A stretch of 12,400 nt of DNA from an uncultured Erythrobacter sp. Its GTDB lineage: Bacteria; Pseudomonadota; Alphaproteobacteria; Sphingomonadales; Sphingomonadaceae. Shown in pieces: positions 5,966 through 12,400 of the stretch. The translations under genes were made by a program, and so were the position numbers. The notes under the pieces are model-generated. The model was given only the letters and a program-made list of their open reading frames with translations. It did no database searches and was not told the DNA's origin. The stretch lies in the NCBI GenBank assembly GCA_947258465.1, contig CAMYIQ010000154.1:1-12400 (forward strand), read 5' to 3'. Numbering within the stretch: the first letter of the stretch is position 1; each line of letters starts with the position of its first letter.

Positions 5966-6592
5966 ATGACCATTACCGTCCACCACCTCAACAACAGCCG
6001 TTCGCAGCGTATCCTCTGGCTGCTCGAGGAATTGGGGGCGGAGTATGAGATCGTACACTACCAGCGCGATGCCGAGACCAATCTGGCCCCACCGGAACTC
6101 AAGCAGGCCCATCCGCTCGGCAAGTCGCCGCTGATCGAGGACGATGGCGTACGTGTGGCGGAAAGCGGCGCGATCATCCAGTATCTGTGCGAGCGCCATG
6201 GCGGCGAGAATTGGCTCCCCGCGCCGGACAGTGAGGACCACATTCGCCATCTTGAATGGATGCAGTTCGGCGAAAGCAGTTTTTTCGTTCCCGTCATGCT
6301 CAAGATTTACGCCGGGCATCTCGGCGATGCGGCCGCCCCCATGACGCCCCGTATAGACGAACAGCTCGCCGCGCACATCCAGTTTGCCGAGGATAATATC
6401 TCGGACGATCTACATTTTGCCGGTGCCGACTGGTCGGCTGCCGATGTGATGATGAGCTTCCCTGCCGAAATCGCGGTGATGCAGGGCTATGCGGAAAAGG
6501 CCCCGAAGCTGGCGAAATTCGTCGAAGCGATCCACGCGCGGCCTGCCTGGCAGCGTGCGCGTGAACGTGGCGGCGCCTATTTCATGTGGTGA
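5966..6592 (+). CDS. glutathione S-transferase family protein
   Basis: Cytosolic GST-fold protein of 208 residues. Such proteins conjugate or reduce substrates with glutathione in detoxification or stress defence; the actual substrate is unknown. The N-terminal thioredoxin-like domain (about 1-80) has SRSQRILWLLEEL (11-23), where Ser11 or Ser13 is the likely glutathione-activating residue. It also has the cis-proline loop GKSPLIED (Pro55) and the glutathione-binding Glu66-Ser67 (ESGAIIQYL). The helical C-terminal domain (about 88-200) contains DWSAADVMMSFP, the usual SxxD capping box. ATG 5966 is preceded by AAGGA (5953-5957) eight bases upstream. It lies behind the recA terminator and 94 bp before the sugar-nucleotide genes, so it is probably a separate unit. 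The family is clear; the class is not decided. Confidence 0.93.
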   Translation: MTITVHHLNNSRSQRILWLLEELGAEYEIVHYQRDAETNLAPPELKQAHPLGKSPLIEDDGVRVAESGAIIQYLCERHGGENWLPAPDSEDHIRHLEWMQFGESSFFVPVMLKIYAGHLGDAAAPMTPRIDEQLAAHIQFAEDNISDDLHFAGADWSAADVMMSFPAEIAVMQGYAEKAPKLAKFVEAIHARPAWQRARERGGAYFMW

Positions 6593-6686
6593 GAGGAGGG
6601 GAGCAAGGCTTGCATTCGTCCCCGCCACCCCACAGAAGGCCCGCGCTGCCGCTTTCGCGGCCGCATGCTGATTGACGGGTGGTTCG

Positions 6687-7853
6687 ATGAAGATCGCGGT
6701 TTTCGGGCTCGGCTATGTCGGCCTTTCCAATGCCATCATGCTGGCGCAGCACAATACGGTCGTCGGATGCGATGTCTCCGCCGAGCGCGTCGCGCTGCTC
6801 GCCGAGCGGACTTCGCCGATTCAGGACGAGCTGGTCGAGGAATATCTCCGCCGCGAGGATCTCGACCTATCCTTCACCACCGATACCTCCGCTGCGATCG
6901 AGGGTGCGGAATTCGTGGTCGCCGCCGTGCCGACCAATTACGACGTCGAAACCAATTTCTTCGACACGAGCGCGGTCGATGCGGTGATCGAACAGGTCCT
7001 GGCCGGCAATGAGCGCGCCGTGGTGGTCATCAAATCCACCGTTCCCGTGGGTTATGTCACCGAAGCGCGCGAGCGTTTCGCCAGCGACCGGATCATCTTC
7101 AGCCCCGAATTCCTGCGCGAAGGCAAGGCGCTATACGACAATCTTCATCCATCGCGCATCGTTGTCGGCGAGCGTTCGGACCGTGCCCGTGCGTTCGCGA
7201 ATTTGCTGGTCCAGCCCACATTGGTGGACGATGTCCCCGTTCTGCTGACCGATGCGGAAGAGGCGGAAGCGATCAAGCTCTTCGCCAATACCTATCTTGC
7301 CATGCGCGTCGCCTTCTTCAACGAGCTCGACAGCTATGCGCTCTCGCGCGGCCTCGACACGCGCCAGATCATCGAGGGCGTCGGCCTCGATCCGCGTATC
7401 GGCAGCCACTACAACAACCCCTCCTTCGGCTATGGCGGCTATTGCCTGCCCAAGGACACCAAGCAGTTGCTGGCGAATTACTCGGAGGTTCCGCAGAACC
7501 TCATCCGCGCGATCGTCGATGCCAACCGTACCCGCAAGGATTACCTCGCCGACCGGATCATCGAAAAACAGCCGAAGACGGTCGGCATTTTCCGGCTCGT
7601 GATGAAGGCGGGGTCGGACAATTTCCGTCAGTCTTCGATCCAGGGCATCATGAAACGCGTGAAAGCCAAGGGCATCGAGGTGATCGTTTACGAACCGGTG
7701 ATGGAGGAGGACAGTTTCTTCGGCAGCCGGGTCGAACGCGATCTCGACCGGTTTAAGCAGGATGCGGACGTCATCGTCGCCAATCGTCTCGATGCCGATC
7801 TCGCCGATGTGCGCGAGAAGGTTTTCACCCGCGACCTGTTCGGCGCCGATTGA
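6687..7853 (+). CDS. ugd: UDP-glucose 6-dehydrogenase
   Basis: Oxidises UDP-glucose to UDP-glucuronate with two NAD+, in the cytoplasm. It has 388 residues, the short bacterial class. The N-terminal NAD-binding motif GLGYVGL (7-13) is followed by the family block STVPVGY and SPEFLREGKA. Lys197 and Asn201 (EAIKLFANTY) match the conserved catalytic-site pair. Nucleophile Cys253 lies in the diagnostic FGYGGYCLPKDTKQL. GSDNFRQSSIQG and a C-terminal sugar-binding domain complete it. All key residues are present. ATG 6687 (MKIAVFGLGYVGL) is the natural start; a TTG five codons upstream would extend past the usual N-terminus. The ribosome site is weak (GGGTGG, 6677-6682). The stop overlaps the next start (TGATG), so it is coupled to the epimerase that would use its product. 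GDP-mannose dehydrogenase is a related alternative, but length and the Cys block favour UDP-glucose. Confidence 0.92.
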   Translation: MKIAVFGLGYVGLSNAIMLAQHNTVVGCDVSAERVALLAERTSPIQDELVEEYLRREDLDLSFTTDTSAAIEGAEFVVAAVPTNYDVETNFFDTSAVDAVIEQVLAGNERAVVVIKSTVPVGYVTEARERFASDRIIFSPEFLREGKALYDNLHPSRIVVGERSDRARAFANLLVQPTLVDDVPVLLTDAEEAEAIKLFANTYLAMRVAFFNELDSYALSRGLDTRQIIEGVGLDPRIGSHYNNPSFGYGGYCLPKDTKQLLANYSEVPQNLIRAIVDANRTRKDYLADRIIEKQPKTVGIFRLVMKAGSDNFRQSSIQGIMKRVKAKGIEVIVYEPVMEEDSFFGSRVERDLDRFKQDADVIVANRLDADLADVREKVFTRDLFGAD

Positions 7854-8875
7854 TGGGCGAGACGCGCACCGCGCTGGTCACGGGATCGGCCGGGTTCATC
7901 GGCTATTTCACCTGCCGCCGCCTGCTGGCCGACGGGTTCACGGTGATCGGAATCGACAGCCTTTCGGATTACTACGATCCCGATCTCAAACGCAGGCGTC
8001 AGGCCGCGCTGCTGCAGAGTGCGGGCTTCTCCGCGATCAACCAGCCTATCGAAACACCCGGCCTGTTGGCCGATCTCTTCGCCGAACACCGGCCGAACAT
8101 CGTCGTTCACCTCGCCGCGCAGGCCGGGGTGCGCTATTCGATCGACAATCCGCGCAGCTATCTCGACAGCAATCTCGTCGGCACGTTCGAACTGCTCGAA
8201 GCGGCGCGTGCCCATCCGCCGCAACACATGCTGCTCGCCTCGACCTCCTCGGCCTATGGCGCGAACACCGAGATGCCCTATCGCGAGACGATGAAGGCGG
8301 ATCACCAGATGTCCTTCTATGCCGCGACGAAAAAGGCGACCGAGGCGATGGCGCACTCCTATGCGCATCTGTTCGGCCTCCCGGTAACGATGTTCCGTTT
8401 CTTCACCGTCTACGGACCCTGGGGCAGGCCCGACATGGCCCTGTTCAAGTTCACCCGCGCTATGCTCGCGGGCGAGCCGATCGACGTTTACAACCACGGC
8501 GAGATGATGCGGGATTTCACTTTCGTGGAAGACCTCGTCGAAGCGATGCGCCGCCTGATCGATGCTGTGCCGGTCCGTCCGGACACGCCGGATGATATCC
8601 CGGAAGGGGACAGCCTGTCGCCGGTCGCACCCTGGCGCGTGGTCAATATCGGCAATTCGCAGCCGGTCCGCCTGGGCGCGATGATCGGCGCGCTCGAGGA
8701 AGCTCTGGGGGTCGAGGCGAAGCGCAATCTCATGCCGATGCAGCCCGGCGATGTGCCCGCCACTTGGGCCGATGCGGCCCTGCTCCGCGCGCTCACCGGC
8801 TATGTGCCGGAAACCGATATAGGCGAGGGCGTACGGCGCTTCGTCGAATGGTATCGCGACTTCTATCAAAAGTGA
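7853..8875 (+). CDS. UDP-glucuronate 4-epimerase-type enzyme
   Basis: Extended short-chain dehydrogenase/reductase of 340 residues, most like enzymes converting UDP-glucuronate to UDP-galacturonate. NAD-binding TGSAGFIG lies at 10-17. DSLSDYYDPDLK follows the second strand, as in this group. Further marks are HLAAQAGVRYSIDNPRSY, STSSAYG, and catalytic Tyr156 and Lys160 (YAATK). RFFTVYGPWGRPDMALFKF, RDFTFVED and the late MQPGDVPATWAD are typical of glucuronate epimerases rather than plain UDP-galactose epimerases. ATG 7853 overlaps the dehydrogenase stop (TGATG). A TTG one codon earlier is unlikely as a start. Placement directly after the UDP-glucose dehydrogenase supports the substrate assignment. 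The product probably feeds surface polysaccharide or glycosphingolipid synthesis, but no glycosyltransferase is in view, so that step is inference. Confidence 0.9.
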   Translation: MGETRTALVTGSAGFIGYFTCRRLLADGFTVIGIDSLSDYYDPDLKRRRQAALLQSAGFSAINQPIETPGLLADLFAEHRPNIVVHLAAQAGVRYSIDNPRSYLDSNLVGTFELLEAARAHPPQHMLLASTSSAYGANTEMPYRETMKADHQMSFYAATKKATEAMAHSYAHLFGLPVTMFRFFTVYGPWGRPDMALFKFTRAMLAGEPIDVYNHGEMMRDFTFVEDLVEAMRRLIDAVPVRPDTPDDIPEGDSLSPVAPWRVVNIGNSQPVRLGAMIGALEEALGVEAKRNLMPMQPGDVPATWADAALLRALTGYVPETDIGEGVRRFVEWYRDFYQK

Positions 8876-8879
8876 GAAC

Positions 8880-9710
8880 ATGACCGATCAATTCGAATGG
8901 ACTGGACAGGTCGGGAACGTCTGGGCCGAGGAATGGCGGCGGACCGACCGCAGTTTTACGCCGGTGACCGAACGCCTGCTGGAGGTGGCGCGCGCGCATG
9001 ACTTCACGCGGGTAACGGACATTGGCTGCGGCGCTGGCGAACTCGCTGTAACGCTGGCTGCGCAGGCGCCCTCCGCCAAGGTGATCGGCGTCGATGTCAG
9101 CGACGAGTTGCTCGGCGTGGCCCGGGGCCGTGGTGCGGAGTTCGGCAACCTTCGCTTCGCGCTCGGCGATGCTGCTGCGTGGACCGCGGGCGAGGGCGAG
9201 CGGCCCGATCTGCTCGTCTCACGTCATGGCGTGATGTTCTTCGACGATCCCGTCGCCGCATTCGCGCATATTGCGGGCCAGGCGACGCCTGGGGCGAACC
9301 TGGTATTCTCCTGCTTCCGCGAGCGCGGCGAAAACGGTTGGGTTCGCGAGCTCGCCTCGGCCTTGCCGCCCGGAGACGGTCCGAAACCCGATCCGCATGC
9401 GCCGGGGCCATTTGCTTTCGGCGATCGCGAGCGGGTGGAGGACATACTTTCCGAAGCCGGATGGCAGGATATCGGTTTCGAACCGATCGACTATCGGATG
9501 GTCGTGGGCGTCGGGGAAAATGCGGTGGACGAGGCGCTTTCCTATTTCCTGCGGATCGGCCCCGCAGCGCGCGCTATCGCATCGCTCGACGGGGCGCAGC
9601 GGGACGAAGCACTCGCCAGCCTGCGCGGCGTGCTGGAAACCCATCTTCACGGCGACGCAGTATCGCTTCCCGCCGCCTGCTGGATCGTGACCGCTCGTTC
9701 ACCCTGCTGA
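8880..9710 (+). CDS. class I SAM-dependent methyltransferase
   Basis: 276-residue cytosolic methyltransferase with a Rossmann-like fold; the substrate is unknown. Motif I is VTDIGCGAG (45-53). The acidic end of strand 2 is VDVS (Asp72), which binds the ribose of S-adenosylmethionine. GDAA (97-100) matches motif II, and LLVSRHGVMFFDDP (111-124) corresponds to the strand-4 region. The C-terminal half (about 140-276) has no motif I recognise and probably sets substrate specificity. It starts four bases after the epimerase stop with only a weak ribosome site (AGTGAGA), so it is likely translated from the same message. That context hints at a small-molecule or sugar-related target, but the family is too broad to say. 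The overall fold is sure; the role is not. Confidence 0.88.
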   Translation: MTDQFEWTGQVGNVWAEEWRRTDRSFTPVTERLLEVARAHDFTRVTDIGCGAGELAVTLAAQAPSAKVIGVDVSDELLGVARGRGAEFGNLRFALGDAAAWTAGEGERPDLLVSRHGVMFFDDPVAAFAHIAGQATPGANLVFSCFRERGENGWVRELASALPPGDGPKPDPHAPGPFAFGDRERVEDILSEAGWQDIGFEPIDYRMVVGVGENAVDEALSYFLRIGPAARAIASLDGAQRDEALASLRGVLETHLHGDAVSLPAACWIVTARSPC

Positions 9711-9746
9711 TCGCCGGTACTGCACAGTCTGTCCGGGCATTCGCGC

Positions 9747-9775
9747 TTGTCGGGCGATGCGCGATTGCCTAACTG
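9747..9775 (+). promoter_or_regulatory. possible alaS promoter
   Basis: TTGTCG (9747-9752, 4/6 match to the -35 consensus), 17 bp, then TAACTG (9770-9775, a poor -10). Initiation about 7 bases on would fall at the alaS ATG (9783). That would explain the missing ribosome binding site. This is a weak call. Confidence 0.25.
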
Positions 9776-9782
9776 CGCGCTC

Positions 9783-12400
9783 ATGACTTCGACCAACGAC
9801 ATTCGCCGCAGCTTTCTCGACTATTTCGGCTCCCATGAGCATGCCGAAGTCGCTAGCGCGCCGCTCGTCCCATTCAGCGATCCTACGCTGATGTTCGTCA
9901 ATGCCGGGATGGTGCCGTTCAAGAACGCCTTTACCGGTCTCGAAACGCCGCCAGCGCCGCGTGCAACCAGCGCGCAGAAATGTGTGCGTGCCGGGGGCAA
10001 GCATAACGATCTCGACAATGTCGGCTACACTGCGCGGCACCACACCTTCTTCGAGATGCTCGGCAATTTTTCGTTCGGCGACTATTTCAAGGAACAGGCG
10101 ATCCATCATGCGTGGACGCTGCTGACCAACGAATGGGGCCTCGACCCTGCGCGCCTGCTGGTGACGGTCTATCACACCGACGATGAAGCCTTCGACCTGT
10201 GGAAGAAGCTCACCGGCTTTGCCGACGAGAAGATCATCCGCATCCCGACCAAGGACAATTTCTGGGCGATGGGTTCGGATGGGCCGTGCGGTCCGTGTTC
10301 GGAAATCTTCTACGATCATGGCGACCATATCTGGGGCGGCCCTCCGGGTAGCCCCGAAGAGGATGGGGACCGTTTCGTCGAGATATGGAATCTCGTCTTC
10401 ATGCAGTTCACGCAGGAGAATGACGAGATCGTCGGCGATCTGCCCAAGCCGAGCATCGACACCGGCATGGGTATCGAACGCGTCGCCGCAGTGATGCAGG
10501 GCGTACATGACAATTACGATACCGACACCTTCAAGAACCTGATCGCGGCGAGCGAGGGGCTGACCGGCGTCAAGGCCGAAGGCGATCGCACCGCCAGTCA
10601 CCGCGTGATCGCGGACCATTTGCGTTCCACGAGCTTCTTGATGGCCGACGGCGTGCTGCCGAGCAATGAAGGGCGCGGCTATGTGCTGCGCAGGATCATG
10701 CGCCGTGCGATGCGCCATGCGCATTTGCTCGGTGCGGGCGAACCGCTGATGCACCGCCTGGTGCCCGCACTCGTCACCGAGATGGGGCAGGCTTATCCCG
10801 AGCTGGTGCGCGGCCAGGCGTTGATCGAGGAAGTGCTCGAGCGGGAGGAAACCCAGTTCCGCCGCACGCTGGACAAGGGCCTCAAACTGCTCGACGAGGC
10901 GACGGGCGCGATGGGTGAGGGGGGCACGCTCGATGGCGAGACCGCCTTCAAGCTCTACGACACCTATGGCTTTCCCTACGACCTCACCGAAGATGCGCTG
11001 CGCAGCCGCGGAATCGGCGTTGACAAGGATGGGTTCGACGCCGCGATGGAACAGCAAAAGGCGGCCGCCCGTGCTGCCTGGAAGGGTTCGGGCGAGGCAA
11101 CCAACGAGGAAGTCTGGTTCGATATAGCCGAACGCGAAGGATCGACCGAGTTTACCGGCTATTCCTCGACCACGGGCGAGGCGGCGGTAGTCGCCATCGT
11201 CAAGGACGGCGCGGAAGTGCAGTCGGCGGGCGAGGGCGATGAGGTTGTGATCCTTACCAATCAGACGCCCTTTTATGGTGAAAGCGGCGGGCAGACTGGC
11301 GATGCGGGACGCATCTGGACTCCCGAGGGACTCGAAGCCAACGTTTCGACGACCAACAAGCCGCTCGGACGCCTTCACACGCACGTCGCGACCATCGCGA
11401 AGGGCAGTGTGGAGGTCGGCGATGCCGTCCACCTCGAAGTCGATGCCGAGCGCCGCGATCGCATCCGCGCCAACCATTCGGCGACGCACCTTGTCCATGC
11501 TGCGCTGCGCAACCGGCTCGGCGGGCATGTGACGCAGAAGGGTTCGCTCGTGTCCGATGACCGCTTCCGCTTCGATTTCTCGCATCCCAAACCGCTGAGC
11601 GACGACGATATCGCCGCCATCGAGGCCGAGGTGAACGAGGAAATCCGTGCCAACGAAACCGTGGGCACGCGCTTGATGACGCCCGACGATGCGGTCGAGG
11701 CGGGCGCGCTTGCCCTGTTCGGCGAGAAGTATGGCGACGAGGTCCGCGTGCTTTCGATGGGGCGCAAGGGCGGTGCCAGAGATGGAAGCGGGCGCGATTA
11801 CTCGGTCGAGCTGTGCGGCGGCACACACGTCAAGGCGACCGGCGATATCGGCCTCTTCAAGATCGTCTCGGAAAGCGCCGTCAGTTCGGGCGTGCGCCGG
11901 ATCGAGGCGCTGACCGGCGAGGCTGCGCGCCAATGGTTGGTTGCCCGCGACGAAGCGGTGAAGACCATTGCCAGCGCGCTCAAGACTTCGCCGGACGATG
12001 CGCCGACGCGTGTCGCTGCACTGGTCGAGGAGCGCAAACGGCTGGAAAAGGAACTGGCCGAAGCCAAGCGTGCGCTGGCGCTGGGCGGAGGCACCTCGAG
12101 CGATGCCGGCCCGGCGGACGAGGATATCGGTGGGGTGGCCTTCTCGGGCCAGGTGATCGAGGGGCTGAGCCCCAAGGAACTGCGCCCGCTACTCGATGAG
12201 GCGAAAACACGTATGGGTTCGGGGATTGCGGCGATTTGCGCGGTGAACGACGGCAAGGCCGCCTTTGCCGTGGCAGTCACCGACGATCTGACCGACCGGT
12301 TCAGCGCAGTCGACCTGGTACGCGCCGGTGTCGAGGCGCTAGGCGGCAAGGGCGGCGGCGGCCGCCCGGACATGGCGCAGGGCGGCGGCCCCGACGGCAG
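9783..12400 (+). CDS. alaS: alanyl-tRNA synthetase (3' partial)
   Basis: Charges tRNA-Ala with alanine and edits mischarged Ser or Gly. The frame runs open to the window edge, giving 872 residues; the family is about 880 long and the last visible stretch GGRPDMAQGGGPDG is near the usual end, so only about 10-15 codons are missing. The class II catalytic core starts FLDYFGSHEHAEVASAPLVPFSDPTLMFVNAGM, with RHHTFFEMLGNFSFGDYFK as motif 2 and DTGMGIERV as motif 3. The editing-domain zinc site has HSATH (His565, His569) and CGGTH (Cys678, His682). A coiled segment (about 750-770) precedes the C-Ala domain. ATG 9783 gives the family-typical MTSTNDIRRSFLDYF. No Shine-Dalgarno is visible upstream. 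alaS near recA is a common alphaproteobacterial order; here four genes lie between them. Confidence 0.98.
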   Translation, partial: MTSTNDIRRSFLDYFGSHEHAEVASAPLVPFSDPTLMFVNAGMVPFKNAFTGLETPPAPRATSAQKCVRAGGKHNDLDNVGYTARHHTFFEMLGNFSFGDYFKEQAIHHAWTLLTNEWGLDPARLLVTVYHTDDEAFDLWKKLTGFADEKIIRIPTKDNFWAMGSDGPCGPCSEIFYDHGDHIWGGPPGSPEEDGDRFVEIWNLVFMQFTQENDEIVGDLPKPSIDTGMGIERVAAVMQGVHDNYDTDTFKNLIAASEGLTGVKAEGDRTASHRVIADHLRSTSFLMADGVLPSNEGRGYVLRRIMRRAMRHAHLLGAGEPLMHRLVPALVTEMGQAYPELVRGQALIEEVLEREETQFRRTLDKGLKLLDEATGAMGEGGTLDGETAFKLYDTYGFPYDLTEDALRSRGIGVDKDGFDAAMEQQKAAARAAWKGSGEATNEEVWFDIAEREGSTEFTGYSSTTGEAAVVAIVKDGAEVQSAGEGDEVVILTNQTPFYGESGGQTGDAGRIWTPEGLEANVSTTNKPLGRLHTHVATIAKGSVEVGDAVHLEVDAERRDRIRANHSATHLVHAALRNRLGGHVTQKGSLVSDDRFRFDFSHPKPLSDDDIAAIEAEVNEEIRANETVGTRLMTPDDAVEAGALALFGEKYGDEVRVLSMGRKGGARDGSGRDYSVELCGGTHVKATGDIGLFKIVSESAVSSGVRRIEALTGEAARQWLVARDEAVKTIASALKTSPDDAPTRVAALVEERKRLEKELAEAKRALALGGGTSSDAGPADEDIGGVAFSGQVIEGLSPKELRPLLDEAKTRMGSGIAAICAVNDGKAAFAVAVTDDLTDRFSAVDLVRAGVEALGGKGGGGRPDMAQGGGPDG

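Noticed and set aside
6598..6661. Hairpins between the GST-like gene and ugd (GGGGA...TCCCC; GCCGC-TTTC-GCGGC)
   Set aside because: Short or bulged stems without a T-run; not distinguishable from GC-rich background, so not called as terminators.
7688..8881. 397-residue minus-strand open frame
   Set aside because: It is antisense to the epimerase gene and the end of ugd; the plus-strand products are clear enzymes with intact catalytic residues.
9699..11933. 744-residue open frame on the minus strand
   Set aside because: It lies wholly opposite alaS, whose plus-strand frame has all family motifs. Long antisense frames are common in GC-rich genes, and the translation shows no recognisable domain.

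Overview
The window looks like chromosomal DNA of an alphaproteobacterium, most likely a sphingomonad of the Erythrobacteraceae type. The support is high GC with matching codon use, a CckA-type hybrid histidine kinase, a recA gene preceded by the alphaproteobacterial SOS box (GTTC-N7-GTTC), and the cckA / recA / alaS neighbourhood. The genus is inferred from overall resemblance, not from a search.

Layout, left to right. (1) 2-598: a DUF2062 membrane protein whose 5' end lies outside the window, coupled by an ATGA overlap to (2) cckA at 595-3069, the kinase at the top of the CckA-ChpT-CtrA phosphorelay. (3) 3120-4598: a complete 1479-bp IS1595-family insertion sequence. It has 25-bp imperfect inverted repeats (21/25 identical) and a perfect 8-bp target duplication, AAAATATT. 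It carries an intact minus-strand transposase and a plus-strand passenger gene for an unrecognised two-helix membrane protein. The two genes converge and overlap by 110 bp at their 3' ends. (4) 4611-5768: the recA SOS control region and recA, followed by a strong hairpin terminator. (5) 5966-6592: a glutathione S-transferase-like protein. (6) 6687-9710: a tight three-gene set: UDP-glucose 6-dehydrogenase, a UDP-glucuronate 4-epimerase-type enzyme, and a class I methyltransferase. (7) 9783 to the right edge: alaS, missing only about its last 10-15 codons. It has no stop codon inside the window.

How the parts work together. The dehydrogenase and epimerase would convert UDP-glucose to UDP-glucuronate and then UDP-galacturonate, precursors for cell-surface glycans or glycolipids. 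RecA and AlaS are housekeeping proteins. The most unusual item is the insertion sequence. It landed in what would have been a 147-bp cckA-recA spacer, and its right end stops 12 bp before the recA SOS box. Its intact transposase and exact target duplication suggest a recent insertion. Its cargo protein is not recognisable by eye and is the best candidate here for something undescribed.
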